From Parachlorella kessleri (taxonomy: Eukaryota > Chlorophyta > Trebouxiophyceae > Chlorellales > Chlorellaceae), in assembly GCA_001598975.1 (NCBI GenBank), contig BBXU01003103.1:1-32337 (forward strand): a stretch of 32,337 bases of DNA, in the 5' to 3' direction. The notes beneath the pieces were generated by a model. The model saw nothing but the letters and a program-made list of their open reading frames with translations, was not told where the DNA came from and did no database searches. Below are positions 19,349 through 30,926 of the stretch, piece by piece (the first letter of the stretch is position 1; each line of letters starts with the position of its first letter). Made by a program: the position numbers and the translations under genes.

Positions 19349-22300
19349 ATGACAGGGGGGTCGCCTGTCCAAGACCCCTTGCGTTTCGGTGCCGAGGAGG
19401 AGGTGCGCGCAGATCAGTCACTGCTCGCTGGCCAGGGGGTCGCCCCTTTGGCTGATTGTTTCGGGGTTCTTGGTTTTTCCGAACCCCTGCCCTCTGCCTT
19501 TTAGCTCTAGCCACTTGGAACCAGTAGTAACTAGATCCTTTCACCTTTCCCATCTCTGCAGGACCTGGAGGATGAGGTGCCGCTGCATGACGAGCCCCTG
19601 GGCCCTAGCTATGAGGTAGTATGCTGGGTGACTGATACTAGGTGCCACCGTGCCTCACCACACTGCCGAGCGATCTAACTCACATAAGCGGCACTCTTGC
19701 AGGCACCCACAAGCGAGCCTCCTCTGGCGGCAGCATCGGCGTTTGCGCCCCCAGCACTAGCAGCAACACCGCCAACTGACTTTGCCCTCAGCCACCAAGA
19801 TCCGCTGTCAGCTGGGCCTAGGAGCAGCCGAGCGAGCAGCTACGGTGGTGACTACCCACTACCCGGAGCCACAGCCACGCAGCCGCCGCTGGGGCATCAT
19901 GCACCCTCCAGTGCTGCTGGAGGCTCCCCTTTGTTTAGTGGAGCCTCTCCCTCAGCTGGAGCTTCAGCACCTGCTGTGGGTGCTGGGCCCTCTCAGCTGG
20001 GAGGAGGTGGCCTTGGGGCTGACTCTGGGGAGATCCAGTCGGACGATGCCGGCTGGATGCAGAGGGGCGCGGCGGCGCTGGGGGGCGCGCCCCCTGCCCT
20101 TCGAATCTCTGTGACAGACCCGGTCAAGCGGGTTTCGGTGAGCAAGGCTGGCATTGCCGTGATTGTTTGAACTTTGGGCTGAGGATGCGTTCATGGAGGG
20201 TCCTCCGTCTGAAGCCTGGCTGTGTCTTGTCATGCTGCGGTGGGCCTGATTGGGGCAGCGGCGGCTCGATAGGGACGTGGCATGCATATATCTGGTTTTA
20301 GCTAGGGATCCTCACAAGGTGGACGTTAGTTGCAGCCCAGCCTCCAGCTAACTCCACCTCAGGATCTTCCATGAGTCATCTGTTTCTCTTGCTTTGGTTG
20401 CGTGAGTGGATCATCGTGTATCTCGCATGCAGCTCTTGGCCCTTATGTTGAGCAGCAAGAAAATAACATCAGAAGCTGCGATCAGTAGGAGTTTGTGTAC
20501 TCCGCTGGACGTTAATGACGTTCCCTGGCTGCCTGCAGGATAGCATTATCCCTGGTGTGAAGGGCGGGCACTACGAGTATCTGGTCACCACGGTGGCCGA
20601 CCACCCGCGGCGCCGCGTGGAGGTCCGGCGCCGCTTCAACGACTTTGTGGTGGGTTGACAGGAGGGAGGCGCTGGGGAAGAGGATAGTTTGAGGGGCTGA
20701 AGCGCCACGAGAGGGCAGGGCAGTTGGTGTGCAATACAGGGTTTGTGGTGGGTAGGCGTGGCCCGTTGCTAGAGTGCAGGGGCATGTGTTGGTGTTCGAA
20801 ACAGTGGGATGACCTCCAAGGGTTTTGGTGATGGGTGGCGGGGTTTGAAGGTGGTGCATCTGCGCGGGTGTGGCGACGCATGGTGGTCGCTGGCTCGCTC
20901 TGTATTGATGACTTGTGGTGGGTTCAGTGTGGGTACATCTTGGAGGTCTGTCTGGTGGGACATCCCACGGACCATATGCAGTAGGTTTGAACTCGGACAA
21001 GCCCTGCAAGAGCGGCTGGTGTGGTTCAATCGAGCAGTGCCGGGGCGCCAGGTGAAAGCCATTCCAGTGGGCTCCCAGGGCTTCAAGGGGCACGTCTGGT
21101 GGCACCACTGCCCCCCTCTTCATACTCTCAGCAATGCCACCCTGCCCCTGTGTGTGTGCCCTGCAGGCGCTGGCTGACCTGCTGTCCACCAGCCACCGCG
21201 GCTACTTTGTGTTCCCGCGGCCCGACAAGAACAGCCTGGAGGGGCAGGTGTGGCCGCCCTCTGTGCGCCTGCTGCGCGGCATCGCCAAGGTGCCGTGCCG
21301 CGCCAAGCGCCATGGCTCCTCACACGCTCACCGCCTTGTGTTTTTGTCTAGCTAGGCCTTCGGGGTCGGGCTGCTGTGTGCTGTGCCTGCTATGCAGCGT
21401 CAGCAAGGTGCCGTGCGGCCTCTCAGTTCACCGGGCTGCCCTGTCGGCCCGTTTGCTTGTCGTAGCGGTGTTGCTGCGTAGCAGTGGCAGTGGTTGTGTC
21501 CCTCGGGTCCGCTTGCCTCGTCTTTCCATCTTTGGCCTGCATGAAGCAGGCCCGGCAGGACAGCCAAGCAGTGGACGTTACTAGCTGGGCACGTCGGACT
21601 GGCAGCTGCGGCTGCCACCAAGCCACACACGCTCTATGTTGACAATCGGCAGCCGGCCCCAACGCGTGAGGCACCTCTCCCACCTTGGAAATCACTTCAA
21701 ACACTAGCTTCAGCCTGGCTGTGCCTCCTGCTGTGGGTGCAGATGGGCAAGAAGGACTTCATAGAGACGCGGCGGACAGACCTGGATCGGTACCTTAACA
21801 AGCTAGCCCAGCACCCGGCAGTGGGGCGGTGCGAGGTGAGCTGAGGGGGCACGGTTGTCGGTTGGTGAACTAGAGGCCTTGCTGAGAATGGCCAGGGGGC
21901 CCGTGGGACTGTGTCTGATGATCTTAGAAGGCAGGAAGGGCTGCTGGTAACAACTGCGACAGGGCCAGGCCATAGGTCACACGGACATTGGTGGTGGGCA
22001 GGTCATCTAGCACATGCGGGCGAGGTGAAAGTTGTGGGGGACGTGATGGGTGCGCCCGGCATCTGTAGGCAGTGGGCTTCCCTGGCTAGCTGTGCAGACA
22101 GTAAACTGTCCTGCTGCCCTCCTCAGGCGCTGAAGGTGTTCCTAGAGGCTGAGGGGCCCCTGAATGCCTCCTACGCCTGGCAGCAGCTGCAGCCACTCAA
22201 AGGCAGCCTGCTGGAGGGGGTGGCACGCCTGCCACGCCAGCTCATAGGTGAGTCGGTTGGTGAGTCAACCATTTATCAAGCCTGGATGACGGCCTGCTGG

Positions 22301-25300
22301 AGGGGTGGCACGCCTGCCCCGCCAGGCTCATAGGTATGTGAGGGTAGGCCGGTGGTGTTTGTGACACCTCAAGCCACGTGTTGGACTGCGCTTGTCTCCG
22401 TGTCCCTCTGTGTACTTGGAGGCCAGGCTCGCGGCAAGACCAGGCACAGCAGTGGCGGCCAGCATACCTGGGAAATGGCCACGCCTGGCATGACATTTTC
22501 GCCGCAGTGAACAACATCTGTTCTAAGGCTCCAATGTGAAGAGCCCAGCAAGTGTGAGGCTGCACAGAAGGCTCACAACATCGGCGCCCTCCTGCACCAT
22601 CCGTACTGACTCGCTCAAACTCCCAAACTTGATGGGTGCCAGCTGGTTCGCCATCTGCAGGCTCTGATAGCGCGGTGCCCAGCACGGTTGAGGCCGCCCA
22701 GAACGCCAAGCACACCAGCGACCTGCTGCGGCGCTTCCGCGAGGCGGGGGAGCGCATGCGCCAGGAGTACAAGGCGCCGCCAACGCTGCCGGACGACGAG
22801 GGGCGCCTGCGGGTGGGTGGCGGATGAGTGACTGTGACTGTGGGTAAGGACGGCAGTGTAGTGGTTGGGCACAATGCGCCGCCACTCTGCCGGTCGCTGA
22901 GGGAGGCTTGCTGTGCGGGGGGAGGTTGCTGGTGGCTCCTGGGGTTGCCTTGCATGTAAAAGGTCGGTGTGATGGCCTAGCAACAGCAGTAGAGTTAGGG
23001 CTTTCCTGCCAGGCGACAGACGCCGGTTGCATGTGGCTGGCAGGGCAGTGATTCTCCCTGGAGGAGCCTTGGGACGCAAATCATGCAGGGCGGCGGCAGC
23101 GTTGGTGAAATAGTGTGGGAGACAGGGAGAGTGTATACCCTTATTTCTTCTTTTTGTTCTTGTTCGGTGTTCAGCCCAACCCCTGCCCTGGCCATTTCCC
23201 ACTGGTACGGCGCCTGCCTGGCTGGCTGCAGGGGGACCGCACAGTGGTGGAGGAGTACCAGGAGAAGGTGGCGGTGGCGTCGCGCAAGGCGGAGAGGGTG
23301 GTGCAGCAGTTTGAGGAGCTGGGGCAAGGTAGGGATGGCGGGGGTGGTGCAGCAGTCTGAAGAGCTGGGGCAGGGTAGGCGCGGCGGGGGTGGTGCAGCA
23401 GTCTGAAGAGCTGGGGCATGGTAGGGATGGTGGGGGTGGTGCAGCAGTTTGAGGTGCTGGGGCAGGGTAAGGGTCCGGGGTGGGGGAGGCGGCGGTAGCT
23501 GTGTGGCGGGCAGCATGGGTGTGGGTGTGATGCAAGTGAAGGAGGCGTTCCAACTGTGGAGGGCCTTGTTTGGGGGTCTCCTGCGCTGGTCCCCACCTGC
23601 ACCTGGTGCAAGCTGCACTTACCCCTCCTGGGTGCTGCAAGCTGGTGTGCCTTTCTGGATATGAGTTGCCTGCTGTGGGCGCTGCTCACGCTGCGAGCTA
23701 TGCTGATGGCCGGCATTCAGGTGTTGACCAATAGGCTGCACCCCCAACTCCAGCTTCATGGGCGGCCCCAAGCCTTGCTGGCAAATGGGCCCATGCAGAA
23801 CTAGCTTGGACACCTGGGCATGCTGAACAGTGGACCTTGTGCTGCGCCTATGTGCAGTGTTGGGCGACCTTGGGCTGGCACTCATAAAGCTGGCCAAGTT
23901 TGAGGACGAGACAGGGATGCAGTGTGGGCAGTACTCTGACTGGGGCGCCGCCTGCAAAACCATTGCGGCAGACGCGCGCAGGGTCGGCATGGTGAGCAGC
24001 ATAGTCAGCAGCTGCTGGTCGGGTTCTCCAGGGTGGGGTTTGTGTGCTCACCATGAGGCTTGGCAAGGGGTTATTGTGTCCCGCAGTGCATACCTAGCAG
24101 TGCTGCTTTGTAGGCAGAGGTGCTTGAACCTGTGGTACTTGCTGTGGCTGGTGAATTTGGCCGCAAAGCTCAGATTGCGCTTCTTCTCCATGGGCGCAGT
24201 AACCCTCGCCTTCTCTGCGTCCCCTTTGGTGCTGTTGTGACCTGCTTGGCCTGCCAACCCCTCTTTTCACCTACCTGTGAGTGCATGCCCCGCCTGGTGC
24301 AGTCGTCTGTGCGGCTGAGCCGGCTGTCCCGCGCTGCGACCGCCCAGGTTGTGGACAGCTTGGAACCACTCCATGATGAGCTGGCGCTAGCACCGGTGAG
24401 CGACCAGGGATCCAGCCGTCCACTCTCAGGAACCACGGTGATGGCAGTTGGTCGCCGCTTTGGGTGGCACCATGACTGTAGCCGCTGGGTGGCATTAGCT
24501 TGTCGCTCCCTCCGGGTATATAGCTCTGGTTCCTGCCACACAAGCAGCACGTGGCTTGCCTCCTACCCTGCCCACTCGTTTCTACTGCATCGTGATGTGG
24601 CACCATCTGCTGGCCATCTGTCCAGGCCATGGCGGGAGCACCTTTGACAGGCAGGATGCCGTGCTGTTGTCGTGCAGGGCAGTTCATCAATGCCTTGCCC
24701 ACACATATTACACACTGGCGCTGCTGGGGTGCAGGCGGTGGCGGGGGCGCTGCGGGAGAGGGAGGCGGCGCTGCTGACGGTGCAGTGCATCGACGAGGAC
24801 ATGGCCAAGAAGAAGAAGAGCGTGGAGCAGCTGGAGGAGCAGGGTGCGCTGGCTGCTGACTGCCTACTCTAGTCTAGTCTTGCAGCTTTCCGCCACCCTT
24901 GCTGGTCAGTCACAATCGTGTCACACCGAGAAGTGCAATCGCACCCAGGCTGCTACTAGGCAAGGCAGGCAGGCAGGCAGGCAGTCTGCTGAGTGCCTGG
25001 GTGTGTGTCACCAGCGTCGCGCTCGTGGCCATGCTTGCCGTGTGCGTGCGTGCCAGCACCGCACCTTCCAGGAGAAGGTGGGCTTGTGCGGTGCTTGTGC
25101 TTGTGCAGCTTCACGGCCTCCTCCTCACTGCACCCTGGGGGGTGCAGGCAGGGGGGTTACGCTGGGCTGGATTGCGTTGGAGTCACCCTGTGGAGCCGCT
25201 GGTGTGTCCACACCGGGCCCTTGCTTGTACCCATGTGGACGAATCAGCCACTTACCAATGTGGAGGAGGGGTCAGTCCGCCTCTTACATGGCCTGAAGTC

Positions 25301-26210
25301 TGGGGGCATGTCTTGGTGCAGGCGGGCGGGTATTTGGCGGCGACAAAGCCAAGACACGCAAGGTGGCTGGGCTGCACAACGACATTGCAGCGCTGGAGGC
25401 GGCACAGTCGTCAGCCACGTCAGAGTATGAGCGAGTGAAGGGCAGGAATGAGGAGGTGGGTAGCTGCCTGTCGCTCAAGGACCGGCCGTGGGTGAGAGAG
25501 GGAGGTACCAATATCATGGCACTGCTCATGCTTGACATCAAGTTGGCCCTGGGCTGTAGCGTGGCATTATTGGTCCCCCTGCTGCTGCACTCGGTGCGTG
25601 CCGTTGCTGGATGTATTTGCCTGTTGGATGCTTACCCTGCTGGTGGGTGGTAGGCCAAGCAGGTGCCAACACGAGAAGGGGCCGGCTTGGAACACCTGGT
25701 CAGCTGCACTAACGATGTGCCTGCAGGAGCTTTTGCGGTGGCGGCAGGAGAAGGCTGGCGAGTATGTGCGCATGGCGCGCGGCTTTGCGCAGGTCAACTC
25801 GCTGTATGACGAGCGCTGCGCGCAGGTGGGTCGCAGACTGGGTGCACTTATCTGCTTTCTTGGCATCGTGTGTGCGATATGGGCAGGTTAGCATCAAGTG
25901 CCGCAGGGAAGCAATCATGTTGCCCCCCTTCAACAACCTTCTGAGTTTGAATATTACAAGCCAGTATGGGAAAGATACGGGGGATGGCTCAAAGGTGCAG
26001 CGTTGTGCAGAGCCAGGGTTTTTCAAGTTATTTATGTTTCGTTTTGCAAGTTCAAATGAAAGGTCTTTGCCACATTGAGTGTAGCAGTCGGAGTGGGAGG
26101 TGCCTGTTGTCAACCTCACCGTAGCTGGCTTTCTGCAGGTCTGGAAAGGTGTTGCCGAGGACTTCGGGGCGGGGCAGCAGCTAGAGCAGAGACTGAGATC
26201 CCGACGCTGA
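19349..26210 (+). CDS. PX-BAR sorting nexin (SNX1/Vps5-like), retromer-associated
   Basis: Exons: 19349-19402, 19562-19615, 19703-20137, 20539-20649, 21167-21247, 21743-21835, 22127-22247, 22661-22812, 23232-23328, 23858-23991, 24303-24395, 24735-24843, 25322-25455, 25727-25825, 26139-26210. All phases agree; 612 residues. Residues 37-165 are a Pro/Ala/Ser-rich disordered region. The PX domain (~165-290) carries VRRRFNDFV (ending at 218), the FVFPRPDKN loop and FIETRRTDLDRYLNKL, all typical of PI3P-binding plant SNX1/SNX2. Residues ~300-608 are helical and charged (LLRRFREAGERMRQEYK, VVDSLEPLHDELALAP, GLHNDIAALEAAQS), matching a C-terminal BAR dimerisation domain. Such proteins shape endosomal tubules for retrieval of vacuolar sorting receptors. 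Donor 21248 (GTGTGG) is non-consensus but gives the family's usual alignment. Confidence 0.9.
22207..22337 (+). repeat. Duplicated exon 7 end with its 5' splice site
   Basis: About 45 bp at 22207-22252, covering the last ~41 bases of exon 7 and the donor, recur at 22293-22337 inside the next intron with few changes. The second copy ends CTCATAG/GTATGT. Its use would extend the exon by 86 nt and read into TAG at 22331-22333. Confidence 0.8.
23298..23481 (+). repeat. 46-bp tandem repeat, four copies, spanning the end of exon 9
   Basis: Units start at 23298, 23344, 23390 and 23436, each beginning GTGGTGCAGCAGT. The first unit encodes VVQQFEELGQ at the end of exon 9 and contains the true donor at 23329; the others lie in the intron and carry donors at 23375, 23421 and 23467 (the last is GTAAGG). 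Confidence 0.9.
24964..24983. repeat. (GGCA)5 microsatellite
   Basis: Five perfect tetranucleotide units in the intron between exons 12 and 13 of the sorting nexin gene. Confidence 0.9.
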
Positions 26211-26534
26211 GAGCAGGAGCTTCGCTTGTGTTGCTTTTGCAGTTGTTATGGGCATGCAGTGTCACTGCCACTTAGCCTGTCACAATGTATAGATTCTCAC
26301 CACTTGCGTAACTGGGGGAGCCCAGTTGCTTGACCCTTGCTTTTCCTGCTTCCTAAGGCTCAGTGTAAGCAGACTGAGGTAGTCTGTGCTGTATAGCTGT
26401 AAAGCTAGGTGGACTGCAAGGTCCATTAAAATGAAGCAGGCTCGTCAGCTGATCATGCTAGCGGTCCATGCCATTCCCCAGCTAGCAGGGCGGGAAGCCA
26501 GGGCGCCGAGACTGGCCAGAGAAACCGTTGAACA
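26211..26534. other. Short intergenic region between sorting nexin and Tim44-like genes
   Basis: 324 bp between a stop and the next ATG on the same strand. It must hold the 3' UTR of the first gene and the promoter of the second. No other exon is visible. Confidence 0.5.
26364..26368 (+). terminator. Candidate poly(A) signal TGTAA of the sorting nexin gene
   Basis: First TGTAA after the stop (26208-26210); a second copy follows at 26398-26402. Confidence 0.5.
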
Positions 26535-28634
26535 ATGGCAGCTTCCTTTGTTGCAGGTTGTGCCGCCAAGTGCAGCTATCCAGCAAGGAGCAGTCGGGCA
26601 CTCTCCGTCATGCTCAGACTTTTGACACAAGTTGTTCGGCAACCTGCCACCCTTAGACTAGCCAGTGATAGCTTAGCAGCACGATCTAGCTACGGGTGGC
26701 AAGCCGTCGGCTTCAGTAGCGGACCTTCGCAGCAACAGGAGCAGCACGGGCCGCCACAAGGCAAGGGTCAGGAGCCAGCAGCAGAAGAGCAGCCGCGCGG
26801 GCCTGGGGATGAGGGGGAAGGCAAGAACCCCCACTTACAGAAGTACCTGGAATCGCTCCGGCAGCTGAAAGGTACTGCTGTCAGACAAAGCGCAGGTGGC
26901 AGCAGGGTAGCGGTGTCCCAGCCTGCGCTGTAAGGAGGAGCGTAGGAGCTTGAGAGCAGGGAAGGCATAATAAGCCAGTACAGATGTTCGACCAGCCAAG
27001 TGGTACTATTTGGTGCTCAGCGCAGGTACAACAACTTTGCAAAAGCAGGTTATTGGGGAGCCCGAGGCGCCCTGGTGGTACCAGCTAGTTATAGGGCTCT
27101 TCGAACGCTGGCTGGTAAGCACTGGGGTCGGACATTTTCGCTGCCAAGGAGGTGCCTTTGCTGGGACAACACACAAGCCAATGTTCGCATTAGTCAGCTG
27201 CTGTCAGTCCACAGCAGCCTGCCGACATAGCCAGCCAAGTGCACTGTATAGTATCCCACAAGACTTGCCACTGCCGTACACCCTGCAGCAACGATGGGCG
27301 TCGCAAGTCATAAGGGCGCGAGTTGATGAGGAGTTTACAATAGAAGAGTTCTTAGAAGGCGCAAAGGATGCCTACTGGATGGGTACGGGGCGCACCGGTC
27401 ATCTTCCTGACCATGCAAAGCTTGGAATGTGTACATGCCTGCCCACCAGTGGTGACTCTTTAGCTCTGGAGCAACTTTCCCTGCAAATGTAGGATTTGTG
27501 CCATCCGTCCAGGCGGGCGATTGCAGCTTGCTGCAGAGACACCGTCCTTGTGCTCTGCAGTGAATCACTTGCTGTCGAATGATGATTTCGAGGCGCTGAA
27601 GGCTGGCATGCTCTCAGGTGTGCCACGAGGGTCGGGCCCGGGCGGGGTTTGGAACTTGTTTTTTAGGCCACCCTGGAACAGAGCTCTAGCGTTAAACCAG
27701 CAGCCCTTCTTGAGAGCAGAAGCCATCAAGCATTGCCTAGCCTGCTCTCTTCGCGCCTTTGCCTGCCTGCCCCGGGGGAGGGGGGAGGGGTGAGAGACCG
27801 CCTTCTTCGTTTCCTATACTGGCTTCCCTCCCTGCCTGTCCGTGGCCTTGCTGGTCCCGCTGTTGGCTGCTGCTGCCTCCTGGTGTTCGCTCTCCATGTC
27901 ACTCGCTATGTGCCCGCTGCCTGGCGTTGTGCAGCCAAGCTGGTGGAGGCCCTTGAGACGACGCGGCGGGAGTACGCCGAGGCGGGGTTTGTGTGGCGGA
28001 CTCAGATAGAGGGCGGCATCCAGGCGGGGCTGCGGGGGCTGTCCTTCTGGGGCAAGGACGAGATGGCAGCGTGAGCTCGGCCCCCCCGCAGGCTTGGGAT
28101 CTCTTTCTTTTTGGTGGTGCTGGGGGCAGTGGGGCTAGGCGTCCTGCTCGGCTTGGGAAGATAGATGATATCATGCGGGCCGGCTTGTGGGCGTGATGCG
28201 CTCTGGGCCGCAAGGACGAGAGATTCCGCCGGTTATCGGGGGAGGGGGGGGGAGGGGTGCCGGGTCCCACCAGGGAGAACTTCTTGTGGTTTGCAGGCCG
28301 CTGCTGCCCTACCTGAATTCCTGGCTGAACACATGCCCAAGGCGGGCCGCCGCTGGCTTGCCTGCGCAGGTATGACCCCATCCGCGCCGCCGAGGCGCCG
28401 GAGCGGGAGGACAGCGCCGCAGCTCTGCTCAAGCGCCCCGCCGGCATGTGGATGGTGCTCACGGTGGCGCTTAAGTCGCAGCAGGAGGTGACTGTGTCAC
28501 GGCTGGAGGGCGGGACCACGTCAGCGCAGATGACGGACTACCGGCCGCAGCACTGGCGGTTTGCGGTGGGGCCGCTGCCGGACGGCCTGCCCGCCAGGCG
28601 CCTGGACCTGCCTTGGTTCCTGGTGGCCATCTGA
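26535..28634 (+). CDS. Mitochondrial Tim44/mL45-like protein
   Basis: Six exons, 26535-26871, 27026-27114, 27289-27382, 27561-27617, 27935-28070 and 28370-28634, splice in agreeing phases to 325 residues. The first ~65 residues are rich in Arg, Ser, Ala and Leu without acidic residues until LASDS, and end near VGFSSG, as in a mitochondrial presequence. A charged Gln/Pro/Glu-rich linker follows. The core has FTIEEFLEGAKDAYWM, VNHLLSNDDFEALKAGM and the C-terminal MWMVLTVALKSQQEVTV and YRPQHWRFAVGPLP, the layout of the Tim44-like domain shared by Tim44, Mba1 and ribosomal protein mL45. This suggests a matrix protein at the inner membrane, either in protein import or at the mitoribosome exit; I cannot decide which. 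The long Tim44 N-terminal Hsp70-binding region seems absent. Confidence 0.75.
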
Positions 28635-28788
28635 CGTGATACACATGCATGGGCTGGGCCTGCACAGGGGGTCGAGCGCGGAGCTCGTGGCTGCTGACAG
28701 CGGGACAGGCAGCCAGCACATGTGAGGATGGAACTGCTGGGGGTGGGGTACCGGCGCCCCTGCCCCTCCCCATGCCTGGCCAAGCCTG

Positions 28789-28835
28789 TTCAAGAGGGGG
28801 GGAAGGGGGGGGGGGTGCCGGTCTGGAGGGGGGTG
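28789..28835 (+). other. Poly-G rich tract in the Tim44-like 3' UTR
   Basis: Runs of six or more G in close succession after CAAGA (28790s to about 28833) lie downstream of the stop codon. They could form G-quadruplexes in the mRNA and are also prone to sequencing error. Confidence 0.6.
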
Positions 28836-29208
28836 GCATTGGTCCGTGCAGTCATCTAGGTAGGGGGCAGGTACGATTTAATTGTTGCTAACAGGCTCAA
28901 CAGCTGTATCACCTCGTGCCTTGCTTGCTGTGCTTGCTGGTGCGTCCCCTGTGTCAATTTCGCCCGCAGGGCATGTGTGCCTGATATCGGTGTCGGCATT
29001 TTCCTGATTGCCATCATGCAATGCTGCTTGTTGGCTGAAGCCATCAGGCAGCCCCTGTACTAGGGTGCAGTGTACCATAGACCTTGGACCCTGTGTGGTA
29101 GGCAGCCCCTTGGATGCTCTAGTGTGTGTGCCACTCTTGCATGCGGGCAGCACGCACAATGGAGTGTTGGTTTCATGCTGTGGCTGTGGCTGACAGCCTC
29201 TTCCTCCA

Positions 29209-29213
29209 TGTAA
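29209..29213 (+). terminator. Candidate poly(A) signal TGTAA of the Tim44-like gene
   Basis: First TGTAA after the stop at 28634, implying a 3' UTR of about 575 nt. Nothing else coding is visible from 28635 to 29570. Confidence 0.45.
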
Positions 29214-29570
29214 AATGAGACAGGGTGCCCCTGCACCACGTAAAATATGAAAATGAGGGGCAGGACCGATGACAACACACCTTGCCATACCAGCACCTCC
29301 ATGGTCATGCGTGTGCACTTGTCCGCAGGAACAGAGTGGCCTTCTAACTTGTTGCAACTACCTACCCTCGCAAGTAACTGCGGCATTCCGGGCAAGCACC
29401 TCTTCACTGAGTTGCCAAACGATGGACATGTTCCAGTCAATCACGCCTAGAGCTCATAAGACCATGCACACAACAAGGTCCCAAGGCGGGATATCGTAAA
29501 TGAACTCTACACGTTTCTAGGGGGCCACAGGGAGACCTGCCAAAGCCCAAATGGATTAATAGCGATATGG

Positions 29571-29575
29571 TTACA
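29571..29575 (-). terminator. Candidate poly(A) signal TGTAA of the ankyrin gene
   Basis: First TTACA beyond the stop codon at 29795-29797, giving a 3' UTR of about 220 nt. It faces the convergent Tim44-like gene. Confidence 0.5.
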
Positions 29576-29794
29576 CTTAACACACTGTACATGGCCTAGC
29601 TTGTACATGTATGAGCAAAGGCCGCCAGAAAGACTGCGCCGGAGCCAGTACGAGGCACCAAATGCAGCAGCGCCGTCCCTGGCTGCAGTTGCTGAGTTTG
29701 CCACTGGCCGCCTGCCGGCAGCAGCGCCCAGGCCACCAAGCTCCGCACCTGCCATGGCAGCCGCCCGTGCGCTGTACTGCCGGTGCTGCTGTTG

Positions 29795-30926
29795 TCACCG
29801 CTGCTGCTGCTGCTCGGCGGCGGGCTGAGCTTGGCCCTCTCTATCCTCCAGCATCGCCTCCACCCCCATCTCTGCCCCCCCGTTGCCTCCGCCCTCCTCC
29901 CCCTCCAACTCTTTCTCCCCCTCGTCATCCACCTCCACCTCCTCCGCCTCCTGGCTGGGAGCAGAGAAGCTGTTTATGAGGTCCACCACCTTCTGGTGGC
30001 CCCTGTCAAGCGCCTCATCAACCGGCGTGCGCTCATGGCGGTTAAGCGAGCTGGGGCTGGCACCGTTGCGCATGAGTAACCGCACCGCCTGCGGGGGGTA
30101 GCGGAGCGCGCACAGTGATGCCTTGCCATGGCTGGGCAGCTGGTTCCACAGTGGCTACCAACAGGTGCGCCTTGCATGCACAAACTGCATGACAGAGCCA
30201 GCACTTCAACATCACCTTCTTTGGTCCCTCCTTGCAGAAGCCCAAACCACTTCGGCAGCCTAGACGTGATACGAGCCGCGCCAGCTGGCCCCCCCATCGG
30301 GCCGCCAGTCGTCCCTTGCTAGGCACGCTGTGACTTGCTTGAGCGTGCCCCAGGGGCCGAGCGGACCCACCTGCTCCTGCCCCGTCAAGCAAGCCCAGTG
30401 CAGCGCCGTGTTGCCCTCCTCGTTTGCCAGCCCCACATTCTGCAGACCAGGGCGGGCATGCACAGCGTCACTGCCAGTACAGCGAACTTGCTTGCGGACA
30501 CACCCAAGTTGTGGCGCCTGCAAGCGGCCGGCGCGCCCTGGGGAAGCCACCAAACCAGGCACAGCAAAGGGTTGTCACAGATACCGCTGAGGGGGCTCAC
30601 CGCTCCGTGGTCTAGTAGAACCTGTATGACGTCACAGTGACCGTTGGCTGCCGCCATATGTAGAGCTGCAGGCAGGGACAGCCAAACCCACCCATCGGGC
30701 TTAGCAACAGCTCCTTGCAGTGCTCTTTCCGCACACCAGAGGCAGAGAAGCAAAGCAAGTCGAAGGCAATATAGCAGAGGACTCAGAGTTCTGTACCTGT
30801 GCGTCCAAAGTCATCCTTGGCGTTCGCATCCACGGAGTGCTCCAGTGCTGCCTGCACATCCTCCAGGTCTCCATAGCGGGCCCCGTCAACCAGCAGCTCT
30901 ACAAGCTCCGCGTACTCTGGGGCCAT
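29795..30926 (-). CDS. Small ankyrin-repeat protein, Yar1-like
   Basis: Four exons: 30926-30797, 30665-30601, 30439-30371 and 30088-29795, in agreeing phases, giving 185 residues. The N-terminal helix LVDGARYGDLEDVQAAL leads into ankyrin repeats with the canonical cores GRTALHMAAANGHCDVIQVL and GNTALHWACLTGQEQAVRLL, then LNRHERTPVDEALDRGHQKV as a final repeat. The C-terminus is strongly acidic (Glu/Asp/Gly-rich, ~120-165) and ends in a Gln run. Size, repeat layout and acidic tail recall yeast Yar1, the chaperone of ribosomal protein uS3, and its plant relatives, but ankyrin proteins are easily confused and the partner is not shown by sequence. It is divergent from the plastid-protein gene to its right. 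Confidence 0.85.

Noticed and set aside
21248..21297. Extension of sorting nexin exon 5 to a later donor after GIAK
   Set aside because: It would insert about 17 residues where plant SNX1/SNX2 proteins run directly from E-x-Q into the basic FxExRR helix; the shorter exon fits better despite its weak donor.
22242..23716. Long minus-strand open frames (up to 341 codons) with Pro/His/Thr-rich product
   Set aside because: They are antisense to the sorting nexin exons and the 46-bp repeat; the open frame comes from the repeat and GC bias.
27000..27230. Open frame RRYNNFAKAGYWGARG overlapping the Tim44-like exon 2
   Set aside because: It is out of phase with exon 1; the frame giving EPEAPWWYQLVIGLFERWL matches the phase and protein pattern.
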